Part shown: piece by piece, positions 1-8,506 of the stretch
Layout: each line of letters begins with the position of its first letter
How positions within the stretch are numbered: position 1 is the first letter of the stretch
Origin: Ignavibacteria bacterium
GTDB taxonomy: Bacteria; Bacteroidota; Ignavibacteria; Tepidaquicellales; Tepidaquicellaceae
Direction: 5' to 3'
Length of the DNA stretch: 46,850 nt
Assembly: GCA_016783945.1 (NCBI GenBank)
Contig: JADHVP010000011.1
Coordinates: 1-46,850 of the forward strand
The notes under the pieces: generated by a model
The model's database searches: none
What the model saw: the letters and a program-made list of their open reading frames with translations, nothing else
Told to the model about the DNA's origin: nothing
Made by a program: the position numbers and the translations under genes

Positions 1-251
1 GCGTGCGAACCATCTACCCTTGCCAGTTCTTCAACTGCAATAATATAACATGTTGTGTCAAGATTTTGACCTCCGTATTTTTCAGGTAAATAAATCCCGA
101 ACAAACCAAGTTCTCCGATTTGCTTAGTTGTCTCTAACGAAAATTCTTCTTTTTCATCTAACTCTTTTGCTACTGGTTTAATAACACGTTCTGCAAAATC
201 TCTGACGGTATTTCTGATTAATTTTTGGTCTTCTGTTAAGTTGAAATCCAT
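1..251 (-). CDS. Acyl-CoA dehydrogenase, N-terminal fragment (runs off window edge)
   Basis: Reverse-strand translation MDFNLTEDQKLIRNTVRDFAERVIKPVAKELDEKEEFSLETTKQIGELGLFGIYLPEKYGG... is typical of the acyl-CoA dehydrogenase N-terminus. Confidence 0.88.
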   Translation of the reverse strand, partial: MDFNLTEDQKLIRNTVRDFAERVIKPVAKELDEKEEFSLETTKQIGELGLFGIYLPEKYGGQNLDTTCYIIAVEELARVDGSH

Positions 252-308
252 AGTATTCGATTAAAAGATTTTAAAGTAGTTTTTTAAAAATAATGCTTTC
301 TATATGTT

Positions 309-473
309 GCCACAAAGTCACTAAAACACAAAGAAAAAAACTAAATAAGATTAAAAAATTTTGATGAAAACTTAATACAAAAAGAATCTGAAAAAAGGTT
401 AAAACCTGGCTTAAGCATTTGAGATAATGTTAAGCATAAAAATAATAACTTGGTGTCTTTGTGCCTTAGTGGC
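309..473. repeat. Inverted-repeat copy of dispersed 8-nt-periodic family (family 1, copy A)
   Basis: GCCACAAAGTCACTAAAACACAAAG (309-333) faces TTGGTGTCTTTGTGCCTTAGTGGC (450-473). Confidence 0.6.
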
Positions 474-508
474 AAATTTCTAAAAAATATTCAAAATACT
501 TTGTCTAT

Positions 509-1540
509 TCAATGTAACAATTCAGGCGGAATAAGTCCGACCCCGGCTACTGAATTTCCACAGTAAGGGCAGTAAGCATTAACATCAAGCTTGTTGACGA
601 CATCATAAAAGTGTCTCTCTATCAAAGGCTTTTTACATTTGTTGCAAAAAGTAGTCTCAGTGTCTTTATTATAAATATTTCCAGTATAAACATAATGTAG
701 CCCGGTATTAATTCCGATATCGTAAGCGTGTAAAAGCGTTTTGGGGGAAGTTGGTGGAACGTTTAACAGTTTGTAAGTCGGATAGAAAGCACTAATGTGC
801 CAGGGAATATCTTCATCAATGCGTGCAATATATTCTGCTATGGAATGCAGCTCTTCGTCAGAATCATTCTTCGAAGGAATTATTAATGTCGTAACCTCGA
901 TCCATATACCGCATTCTTTTAACAGCTTAATAGTATCCAGTACCGGACTTAATTTCGCACCACATAGTTTTTTATAAAAGTCTTCTGAAAAAGATTTCAG
1001 ATCGATGTTAGCAGCATCGAGATAAGGAACAATTTCCCGTAGAGCTTCGAGTGAGAAGTAACCATTAGTAACGAATACGTTTTTTATATTATGCTGGTGT
1101 GCAATCTTAGCAACATCTAAAGCATATTCAAAATAAATAGTGGGTTCGGTATAAGTGTAAGAAATACTTTTGCAATCGTATTTCAAAGCTTGTTCAACTA
1201 CATCTTCAGGAGAAACATACTTTCCTATTATTCGGTTTGTTAAGGCAGGCATTTGGGAAATATCGTGGTTCTGGCAGAAAACACATCTGAAATTACAACC
1301 AACAGTGGATATAGAATAAGACTTAGAGCCGGGATAAAAATGAAAGAGAGGTTTCTTTTCAATCGGGTCGATGTGCTGCGCAGCTAATTTACCGTAATTG
1401 AGTGCGTAAAGAATTCCATCATTGTTTTCACGTACACCACAAGTACCTCTTTTAGCGGTGCTGATAATGCATTCGTGTGAACAAAGTGTACACTGGACTT
1501 TGTTATCTTCCAACTTATTATAGAAACGGGCTTCTTTCAT
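509..1540 (-). CDS. amrS: AmmeMemoRadiSam system radical SAM enzyme
   Basis: TVGCNFRCVFCQNHDISQ (CxxxCxxC), N-terminal C4-like CTLCSHEC...GTCGVR, C-terminal CxxC pair; family-typical architecture. Confidence 0.88.
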   Translation of the reverse strand: MKEARFYNKLEDNKVQCTLCSHECIISTAKRGTCGVRENNDGILYALNYGKLAAQHIDPIEKKPLFHFYPGSKSYSISTVGCNFRCVFCQNHDISQMPALTNRIIGKYVSPEDVVEQALKYDCKSISYTYTEPTIYFEYALDVAKIAHQHNIKNVFVTNGYFSLEALREIVPYLDAANIDLKSFSEDFYKKLCGAKLSPVLDTIKLLKECGIWIEVTTLIIPSKNDSDEELHSIAEYIARIDEDIPWHISAFYPTYKLLNVPPTSPKTLLHAYDIGINTGLHYVYTGNIYNKDTETTFCNKCKKPLIERHFYDVVNKLDVNAYCPYCGNSVAGVGLIPPELLH

Positions 1541-1544
1541 ATTT

Positions 1545-1679
1545 CGTCTTTGCTACTTTGCGTCTTGGCGTGGAATATTTTCATTAAGTATTTTACATCT
1601 TGTTAAAAGAAACAACTTCACGCAAAGTCGCAAAGAAATTAAGACGCTAAGTATTATAAATTATTTACTATTCTCTGAA
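1545..1679. repeat. Direct repeat flanking GxxExxY gene, copy 1 (contains family 1 arms)
   Basis: Nearly identical to 2053-2186 (cgtctttgctact..gcgtcttggcgtggaatattttcattaagtatt..cacgcaaagtcgcaaagaaattaagacgctaag). Confidence 0.9.
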
Positions 1680-2031
1680 TACCGTTTTTTATTAAAGCTA
1701 CATTAAAATTCACTAACAAACCGAGTTTTATATCAGTCAATTTTAAATAAGTCAATAATTGTTTCTGATGAACTGGTGCAATTGCTTCAATAGATTTTAC
1801 CTCTATTATAACTTTGTTTTCTACTATTAAATCTGCTCTAAAGCCATGATCCATTTTTAAGTCATCCCATGTAACCGCAATAGGACTTTGCCTTTTTACA
1901 TCTAAACCCGCTTTGTTCAATTCATGATACAAAATCTCTTCATAAACAGATTCAAATAATCCTGGTCCAAGTTCTGTGTGAATCTTATAGCAGATGTTTA
2001 CAATTATTTTTGATATCTCATTTTCAGTCAT
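1654..2031 (-). CDS. GxxExxY family protein
   Basis: MTENEISKIIVNICYKIHTELGPGLFESVYEEILYHEL...IIEVKSIEAI...QLLTYLKLT...GLLVNFNVALIKNGIQRIVNNL matches the GxxExxY family (PD-(D/E)XK-like). Confidence 0.9.
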   Translation of the reverse strand: MTENEISKIIVNICYKIHTELGPGLFESVYEEILYHELNKAGLDVKRQSPIAVTWDDLKMDHGFRADLIVENKVIIEVKSIEAIAPVHQKQLLTYLKLTDIKLGLLVNFNVALIKNGIQRIVNNL

Positions 2032-2052
2032 ATAAATTTTCTTTTAATTTAG

Positions 2053-2186
2053 CGTCTTTGCTACTTAGCGTCTTGGCGTGGAATATTTTCATTAAGTATT
2101 TACATCTTGTTAAAAGAAACTATCTCACGCAAAGTCGCAAAGAAATTAAGACGCTAAGCTTTATATATTATTTACTATTCTTTGAA
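2053..2186. repeat. Direct repeat flanking GxxExxY gene, copy 2
   Basis: Second copy of the ~135 bp repeat; ends in a remnant GxxExxY C-terminal coding stretch. Confidence 0.9.
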
Positions 2187-2371
2187 ATCATTTTTTAATA
2201 TAATCTTTTATCAAATTTCGTATTTGTATAAAATTGCTTTTCTCCATAAGGATATGAATTGGATATTACTTTGTTAAGTCAAAAATTGATTTATCGGATT
2301 TAAAAAAGGAACTGAAGTTTCAAAAATTTATAATTACATTTGATATATTTCAAAACTAAAGACGAATCATT

Positions 2372-2641
2372 ATGGATTCACTATTTTTAGTTCTATCCCT
2401 TTTCATACCAAGAATTACATTAATCATATTTTATTTCACCGGTTCGATTCCTTATAACAGCGTTCCTTTTGTGGGAGATATACTGCTGACGGTATTTATT
2501 CCGAGGGTGCTGGTGTTGATTTACATAGTCGATAACCTCGGCACATCAAGTCCGTGGTTCTGGATTCATCTTGTGGTTGCTGTACTTGTTTACATTTCGG
2601 GTAATCATTACAGGAGAAAACGGAAGAAGAGGAAAGACTAA
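2372..2641 (+). CDS. Small hypothetical membrane protein
   Basis: 89 aa with hydrophobic segments and basic C-terminus; TACATTTG -7-like motif ~30 nt upstream. Confidence 0.6.
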   Translation: MDSLFLVLSLFIPRITLIIFYFTGSIPYNSVPFVGDILLTVFIPRVLVLIYIVDNLGTSSPWFWIHLVVAVLVYISGNHYRRKRKKRKD

Positions 2642-2650
2642 GTATCCTTT

Positions 2651-4120
2651 ATGCTAAAGAAAATAACAATATTATTATTCTTTATTATATCCACTAACGT
2701 TATTGCACAGAACGTAACCTGGGAAAAATTTATCCCAGGGAGATTATATAAAGATGAATGGGCAAATGACATTTGCCAGACAACAGACGGTAATTTTGTG
2801 GTAGTAGGAACTTCAGAGGGTATGCCAGGAAATCCTAATAATGTAATAGAAGTTGTAAAAATTAACGGCTACGGGGATACACTATGGATAAAAAAATATC
2901 ATCCTCCCAATACAACAATGAGCCGTGGTAAAGGTTGTTGTTCTTCAGACAATGGGAGTTCTGTTATTACTGGTTTAGCAGGTAATGCAAACACTGCATT
3001 TCTTACAAAAATTGATATAAACGGAGACGTTGTATGGAATAAAGAATATTCTTCTTTTGGAATAACATACGATGGACTCAAGGTTCAAAATACTTCAGAT
3101 GGTGGATATATAGTAAATGGTTTGGATTTTATTATGAAAACAGATTCCTTAGGAAATCATGTTTGGCATAAACATATTTTAGATTATGGTTTTTCAAATT
3201 TCATTAGCTTAACTATTAGTCACTCGGATGAATATCTTGTTATCTATGATATTTTAAGTAATCCTTATGAAAGAGGTGTAGCTAAATTTGATGATAATGG
3301 AAAATTAATTTGGAAAAAAGTAAAACCCCCTAATTATAATATACCACAAGTGATAAAGGGATTGTTTTCTAATGGTTATTTATTGATGGGTATATTTTCC
3401 GAGACTCTATATGGACCATCATATATTTTTACTTTTAAAATGAATGAAGAAGGTGTTTTCAGTAGTTATAAGGAAACGCTCATCAGCAATAGAGGAGATT
3501 TCTTCGATGGGGCAGTAAATATAATTAATGATAACAAATTTGTTTTCGTGACAGGCACTCAACCACAAAGAGATACACAATATTGTACTTTTCGAATAAT
3601 TGATTCCTCTGGAAATATATTAAAAACCACTGAGATAATATCAATTAAACAAAGTATAGGTAAATTCAGGTACAGGTTCTGCCACTCAGTTTTACCGATA
3701 TCAAACGGGTATATTATGTTTGCAGGTATTGGACAAATTGATCCTATGGGCGCAATCGAAGATTTCTACGTGGTAAGAGCAGATTCAAATTTATTTTTCC
3801 AAACCGTTGGTATAAATAATAATCAGAATATCTTACCGGTTAGATTTAAGCTTTATCAAAACTTTCCTAATCCTTTTAATCCCATTACAGTAATAAGATT
3901 CGATATACCGAAATCATCCCTTGCGAAAATAATTGTCTATGACATTCTTGGGAGAGAAGTTGCTATACTTGTAAATGAAAATCTTAAAATAGGAAGTTAT
4001 AATGTGAGTTGGCCTGCCCCTACGGGGGATTCTAAAGAATATCCGAGTGGAGTGTATTTCTACAGTCTTACAGTGGATGGGAAGGTTGTGGATACCAAAA
4101 AAATGATTCTGATTAAGTAA
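2651..4120 (+). CDS. Secreted beta-propeller-like protein with T9SS type A sorting domain
   Basis: Signal peptide; repeats such as 'TTDGNFVVVGTSEG', 'TSDGGYIVNG'; C-term LYQNFPNPFNPITVIRFDIP...GVYFYSLTVDGKVVDTKKMILIK. Confidence 0.85.
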   Translation: MLKKITILLFFIISTNVIAQNVTWEKFIPGRLYKDEWANDICQTTDGNFVVVGTSEGMPGNPNNVIEVVKINGYGDTLWIKKYHPPNTTMSRGKGCCSSDNGSSVITGLAGNANTAFLTKIDINGDVVWNKEYSSFGITYDGLKVQNTSDGGYIVNGLDFIMKTDSLGNHVWHKHILDYGFSNFISLTISHSDEYLVIYDILSNPYERGVAKFDDNGKLIWKKVKPPNYNIPQVIKGLFSNGYLLMGIFSETLYGPSYIFTFKMNEEGVFSSYKETLISNRGDFFDGAVNIINDNKFVFVTGTQPQRDTQYCTFRIIDSSGNILKTTEIISIKQSIGKFRYRFCHSVLPISNGYIMFAGIGQIDPMGAIEDFYVVRADSNLFFQTVGINNNQNILPVRFKLYQNFPNPFNPITVIRFDIPKSSLAKIIVYDILGREVAILVNENLKIGSYNVSWPAPTGDSKEYPSGVYFYSLTVDGKVVDTKKMILIK

Positions 4121-4128
4121 TTTGCTCC

Positions 4129-4350
4129 CCTTTTTACCAAATTAAAGCCTTTTAATATTCCAAGTGCAAGATAATTTCTCGTTATTCGAACTGCATATAT
4201 CGGTTTTTTTGAATGTACTTTTTTAAAATTTAATCCGTGATGATGGGGTTCTTTACTGAAATGAGAAAAAGATTTCTCAGCTAATTTCTAAATTTCTTTA
4301 GGCAGGTTCGAATGCAATTTGCGAAATCTTTCTGTGGTATGTGAAATCAT
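4129..4350 (-). pseudogene. RelE/ParE-like toxin pseudogene (internal TAG, degraded C-terminus)
   Basis: Reverse translation from ATG at 4350: MISHTTERFRKLHSNLPKEI*KLAEKSFSHFSKEPHHHGLNFKKVHSKKPIYAVRITRNYLALGILKGFNLV; the ATG overlaps the antitoxin stop (ATGA). Expected WFWIGxHxDYD-type end is missing. Confidence 0.8.
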
Positions 4351-4565
4351 ATAAGATTGGCATCCATTGGTTTTGTTTTGCCAGCAGTATACTCGTTTAG
4401 TGCTTCATCAGCAAGTTTATCCAAAATGTCTTCAGACTTCGAGTATGATTTATCCCATTTTCTTTCGGCTTCAAGTTCAGAAATCAACCATTTTGCAAGT
4501 TCATTTTGTTCCTCGTCCGATAATTTGGATGCCCTTTCAAATGCTTTTTTAAGAAGATGTGTCAT
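4347..4565 (-). CDS. Orphaned antitoxin-like protein of a RelE/ParE-type module
   Basis: 72 aa 'FERASKLSDEEQNELAKWLISELEAERKWDKSYSKSEDILDKLADEALNEYTAGKTKPMD' is antitoxin-like; overlaps the toxin pseudogene start. Confidence 0.75.
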   Translation of the reverse strand: MTHLLKKAFERASKLSDEEQNELAKWLISELEAERKWDKSYSKSEDILDKLADEALNEYTAGKTKPMDANLI

Positions 4566-4721
4566 GTTTTTATCTTTGTTTGTTTAAATATGTTTAAATA
4601 TCAAAATTAAAACAATGTTGAAATTAAATTACGTCGTTGAATTTGTATTTTGCTTTAAAAAATAAAATAGATCTAAACTGTGAACCTGTCTGTGCCAGGC
4701 AGGTCTGTGGTTTATCAAATG

Positions 4722-5747
4722 TCAGAAGTTCTCGTAATTCAATCTTGGCTTTGCTTTTTCGTTGAAGGATTCGCGAGAGTAATATTTCTTTCTTTTTGAT
4801 AATTTATACTTGAGCATTCCGACAAGACCAATCATAGCGGCGTTATCTGTGGAATATTCTAAATCCGGAATGAAGACTTTGTAGCCTTCTTTGTTTAATG
4901 AAAGAAATTTCTTTTGCAGGCAAGAGTTTGCCGAGACGCCGCCCGATATAGATATATTTTTTATACCATATTTTTGTATAGCTTTCAAGGTCTTTCTGTA
5001 AAGCGATTCAACGGCTGCGTATTGGAAAGAAGCACAAATGTCGTTCACGAGTTTATCGCTTCGTTTGTTTTCAAAATCTATATCTCTTAAAAAGTAAAGG
5101 ACGGATGTTTTTATCCCGGAGAAGGAAAAGTTAAGAGGATAGTTTTTCACGTTTGCCAAAGGGAATTTATGATAATCAGGATTGCCTTGTTTAGCAAGCT
5201 TATCAATTATTGGTCCGCCCGGATATCCGAGCTTCAATAATTTAGCAACCTTATCGAATGCTTCGCCAGCTGCATCGTCGACAGTAGTTCCGAGAATTTT
5301 ATGTTCGAAGTAATTGTTTACTAATATCAATAAAGTGTGTCCACCCGAGACTATCAATGAGATGAAAGGGAATTCAGGTCTTTTTTGATTAAGGAATGTA
5401 GAATATATGTGTGCCTGTATATGATTTACCGTAACGAAAGGAATGTTCAGGGTGGCTGCTATAGATTTTGCAAAGTTCAATCCGATTAGGAGAGCACCAA
5501 TCAAACCAGGCTCAGAAGTTGCAGCAATTAGGTTAATTTCGTTCAGATTTTTTTTTGACCTGCTTAATGCTTCTTCTGTAATTTCAACAATTTTCTTTAG
5601 ATGTTCTCTCGATGCGATTTCGGGAACAACACCGCCAAATTCTGAGTGGAATAACTGTGATGCGATTATGTTAGATAGTACTTTTCCGTTTTCTAATACG
5701 GCGACAGATGTTTCGTCGCAGGAAGTTTCGAAAGCTAAAACAATCAT
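4722..5747 (-). CDS. tsaD: tRNA N6-adenosine threonylcarbamoyltransferase TsaD
   Basis: MIVLAFETSCDETSVAVL, HIQAHIYS, SGGHTLL, PGGPIIDKLA, SGGVSAN motifs. Confidence 0.96.
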   Translation of the reverse strand: MIVLAFETSCDETSVAVLENGKVLSNIIASQLFHSEFGGVVPEIASREHLKKIVEITEEALSRSKKNLNEINLIAATSEPGLIGALLIGLNFAKSIAATLNIPFVTVNHIQAHIYSTFLNQKRPEFPFISLIVSGGHTLLILVNNYFEHKILGTTVDDAAGEAFDKVAKLLKLGYPGGPIIDKLAKQGNPDYHKFPLANVKNYPLNFSFSGIKTSVLYFLRDIDFENKRSDKLVNDICASFQYAAVESLYRKTLKAIQKYGIKNISISGGVSANSCLQKKFLSLNKEGYKVFIPDLEYSTDNAAMIGLVGMLKYKLSKRKKYYSRESFNEKAKPRLNYENF

Positions 5748-5801
5748 AGATAAATTTTCAATAATGAATATTTTTAACTTAAGTAATTCTATAAATATTT
5801 T

Positions 5802-5882
5802 CGTGTCATTTAGTGTTTTGGTGTCTTAGTGGCGAAAAACAATATGCCACAAAAACACTAAGGCACTAAGAAGCACAAAAAG
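5802..5882. repeat. Family 1 inverted repeat (copy D)
   Basis: cgtgtcatttagtgttttggtgtcttagtggc (5802-5833) faces gccacaaaaacactaaggcactaagaagcacaaaaag (5846-5882). Confidence 0.7.
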
Positions 5883-5941
5883 TCGTTAATAATTATAAAA
5901 TCTCTATTGAATAAACCTTATAATAAATTTAAATTGATAAT

Positions 5942-7219
5942 GTGAATAAATATACATCAAAATTAATTCTTTTTATTTGTTTCATCCTCTCTCTCAGCAA
6001 TGTTTCTTCTGCACAGGTGAAGTTGCTTATCCCGATGGAACTCTCGCAAACGGATCATTTAAAAGCTTACGGAATTGCATACAGGCATTTACTTAACGGC
6101 AGGGAGCTTGATTGGTTGTTGAATTACCGCGGGGGAGCTTTTATGTTTGGTTACTCGTCCGAGCTTGAGGACGAATGCAAACAAAAAGGAGTTTCTTATG
6201 AGCTAATCGACGGAACGCAGACTGCTCAGGTATATGCAGATGTAAAGGATGAAAATAGTAACACTGATGTAATCAGGTTGGAGAAAGTTGCTAAGATAGC
6301 TGTTTACGTTCCCCCGAATGCACTTCCCTGGGATGATGCGGTAACGCTTGCACTCGAGTATGCTGAGATTCCTTACGAAAAGCTCTGGGATGAAGAAGTA
6401 TTAGAGGGAAAGCTAAAGGGTTACGACTGGCTTCATTTGCACCACGAAGATTTTACCGGGCAATATGGAAAGTTCTATACTGCGTTTAGATATTCAGACT
6501 GGTATATAGCTCAGCAGAAATTAAGCGAAGAGATGGCTTTGAAGCTTGGCTATAATAAGGTCTCACATCTAAAGCTTGATGTCGTTAAGCAAATACAGAA
6601 TTATGTTTCAAACGGTGGATTTCTTTTTACGATGTGTTCGGGAACTGATACATACGATATTGCCCTTGCTGTTCAGAATACAGATATATGTGATGTGATG
6701 TACGATGGAGACCCGCTTGATCCGCTTGCTAACGATAAACTCGATTACGATGAATGTCTTGTTTTCGAGAATTTTAAAATAGAGATGAATCCCTATGTTT
6801 ATGAATTTTCTGATATAGATATTACCGGTGATCTCGTAATAATGGGTGAAAGCCTTGATTATTTTAATCTCGTGGATTTTTCCGCAAAGTTTGACCCGGT
6901 GCCCACGATGCTTAACCAATGTCACACAGCATTGATAAAAGGATTTTTAGGGCAGACGTCAGGATTTAGAAAAGAGTTTTTAAAAAAGAACATAACTATC
7001 CTGGCTCTCAATGAAGAGACTGATTTTGTGAGATACGTTCACGGGAATTATGGCAGGGGAACGTATACTTTTTACTCCGGGCACGACCCGGAAGATTACC
7101 AGCATTTGGTGGGGGACCCTCCAACAGATTTAAGCAGGTTTAAGAATTCACCGGGTTACAGGTTGATATTAAACAATGTACTTTTTCCAGCAGCTAAAAA
7201 GAAGAAGTTGAAGACATAA
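5942..7219 (+). CDS. Conserved secreted protein; homologs often labelled 'asparagine synthetase B' but no synthetase motifs seen
   Basis: GTG start, signal peptide ending SSAQ, 'YGIAYRHLLNGRELDWLLNYRGGAFMF', 'YDWLHLHHEDFTGQYGKF', 'GGFLFTMCSGTDT' (GATase-like look). Confidence 0.65.
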   Translation: MNKYTSKLILFICFILSLSNVSSAQVKLLIPMELSQTDHLKAYGIAYRHLLNGRELDWLLNYRGGAFMFGYSSELEDECKQKGVSYELIDGTQTAQVYADVKDENSNTDVIRLEKVAKIAVYVPPNALPWDDAVTLALEYAEIPYEKLWDEEVLEGKLKGYDWLHLHHEDFTGQYGKFYTAFRYSDWYIAQQKLSEEMALKLGYNKVSHLKLDVVKQIQNYVSNGGFLFTMCSGTDTYDIALAVQNTDICDVMYDGDPLDPLANDKLDYDECLVFENFKIEMNPYVYEFSDIDITGDLVIMGESLDYFNLVDFSAKFDPVPTMLNQCHTALIKGFLGQTSGFRKEFLKKNITILALNEETDFVRYVHGNYGRGTYTFYSGHDPEDYQHLVGDPPTDLSRFKNSPGYRLILNNVLFPAAKKKKLKT

Positions 7220-7230
7220 CCTTTCTTTAT

Positions 7231-7326
7231 TGAAATAACAAACAACAAATCTCAAATTTCAATAATTCAAATGCATTAAACAGAAAAAGAGTTTTTGGAA
7301 TTTATTTTTTTTGTATTTTGGAAATT
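7231..7326. repeat. Family 2 AT-rich inverted repeat (caaatctcaaatttc.. / ..ggaatttattt)
   Basis: Left arm aataacaaacaacaaatctcaaatttcaataattcaaat; right arm ttttggaatttattttttttgtattttgg. Confidence 0.5.
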
Positions 7327-7353
7327 TACTAATCAAAATTAATTAATTTTATT

Positions 7354-8253
7354 TTGTTAAAGTCATCACGTTTAGCTCTCATAATAATCCTGGTGGTTGT
7401 ATCAATCTCTTGCCAAAAGACACATGAGATTGATAAAAATGCAACTTCTATCAAGGATGATTTAGGAAATGAAATCTCTTTAGATACACTTCCCAAAAGA
7501 ATTATTTCTTTAGCCCCAAATATCACAGAAACTCTATATGCAATCGACTCAGATTCACTGATTGTTGGTGTTACTAACTATTGCGATTATCCAGCTGATG
7601 CAAAAAATAAAAAAAAGGTTGGAGGCATGATAGACCCGAATTATGAAATCATAACTTCTTTAAAGCCGGATTTAATATTACTGACTGTTGAAGGGAATGC
7701 CAAACAATCTTATGTAGCTCTTAAGAATCTCGGGTTGAAAGTTTTTGTAACGAATCCAAGGGATGTTAACGGCATAATAAAAATGATAAATGACCTCGGA
7801 ATAATTACAGGAAAAGAAAAAGAAGCTAATGAAATCTCGAATAAAATTTATAAGGATAAAATATATTTTGAAGAATTGAATCGAAGTTCTGTTGACAAAA
7901 AATGTTTACTGCTGATATCTGTTAATCCATTAATGACAGCAAACCATAATACGTTTATAAATGAAATTGTAGAGTTATCAGGTTTTGATAATCTTTATAG
8001 GAACGAAGCAATTGAATATCCGATGATAAGTTATGAGGATGTAACCGAAAAGGATCCTGAGTACATTATTTTTCCTACTGATACATCTGATGTTAAAGGA
8101 TATAAAAAGTACAAAGAGGAGATTTCTGATAATCTGAATTCAACGAAAGCTGTAAAAGAAAATAGAGTAATTTTTGTTGATGAAAATATACTTTTCAGAC
8201 CTGGACCAAGAATTATTAATGCAGTAAAATTAATCCGTTCAAAAATTGAATAA
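7354..8253 (+). CDS. Periplasmic substrate-binding lipoprotein, BtuF/FepB-type (helical backbone metal receptor)
   Basis: TTG start; lipobox VSISC; 'DDLGNEISLDTLPKRIISLAPNITETLYAI', 'VGVTNYCDYP', 'VGGMIDPNYEIITSLKPDLIL', 'FRPGPRI'. Confidence 0.85.
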   Translation: MLKSSRLALIIILVVVSISCQKTHEIDKNATSIKDDLGNEISLDTLPKRIISLAPNITETLYAIDSDSLIVGVTNYCDYPADAKNKKKVGGMIDPNYEIITSLKPDLILLTVEGNAKQSYVALKNLGLKVFVTNPRDVNGIIKMINDLGIITGKEKEANEISNKIYKDKIYFEELNRSSVDKKCLLLISVNPLMTANHNTFINEIVELSGFDNLYRNEAIEYPMISYEDVTEKDPEYIIFPTDTSDVKGYKKYKEEISDNLNSTKAVKENRVIFVDENILFRPGPRIINAVKLIRSKIE

Positions 8254-8298
8254 TCTATTATTAAATCTATCTTTTAAGTATAATAGTGAGCTTATAAT

Positions 8299-8322
8299 AA
8301 TGATAGTATACAGGCTATCATT
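8299..8322. terminator. Hairpin downstream of BtuF-like gene
   Basis: AATGATAG-TATACAGG-CTATCATT, 8-bp perfect stem. Confidence 0.45.
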
Positions 8323-8420
8323 TTATCATAAATATTATTCTCTTTCTCTCAGCCGAAGCATATCATAGTTTTAAACCTCTATAAATCACTTACATAAAAA
8401 AATACCAAAATAAAACAACT

Positions 8421-8437
8421 TTGGCCTGGTATTTGCA
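8421..8437 (+). promoter_or_regulatory. Putative sigma-54 (-24/-12) promoter
   Basis: TTGGCCTGGTATTTGCA against YTGGCACGRNNNTTGCW: GG and GC elements intact at canonical spacing; two mismatches. Confidence 0.6.
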
Positions 8438-8506
8438 CTTTAACTTAGTGTGAAAAAATCTAATCAAAAATATCACAATAATTCATCAGAAATTAAACAA
8501 TCGATA

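Noticed and set aside
2010-2198. 62-aa plus-strand ORF over the direct repeat
   Set aside because: Lies entirely in the GxxExxY flanking repeat and antisense to its gene start; composition is repeat-derived.
5942-7219. Asparagine synthetase B assignment
   Set aside because: No N-terminal Cys2 amidotransferase or synthetase ATP motifs; secreted protein, so treated as a conserved family with a misleading common name.
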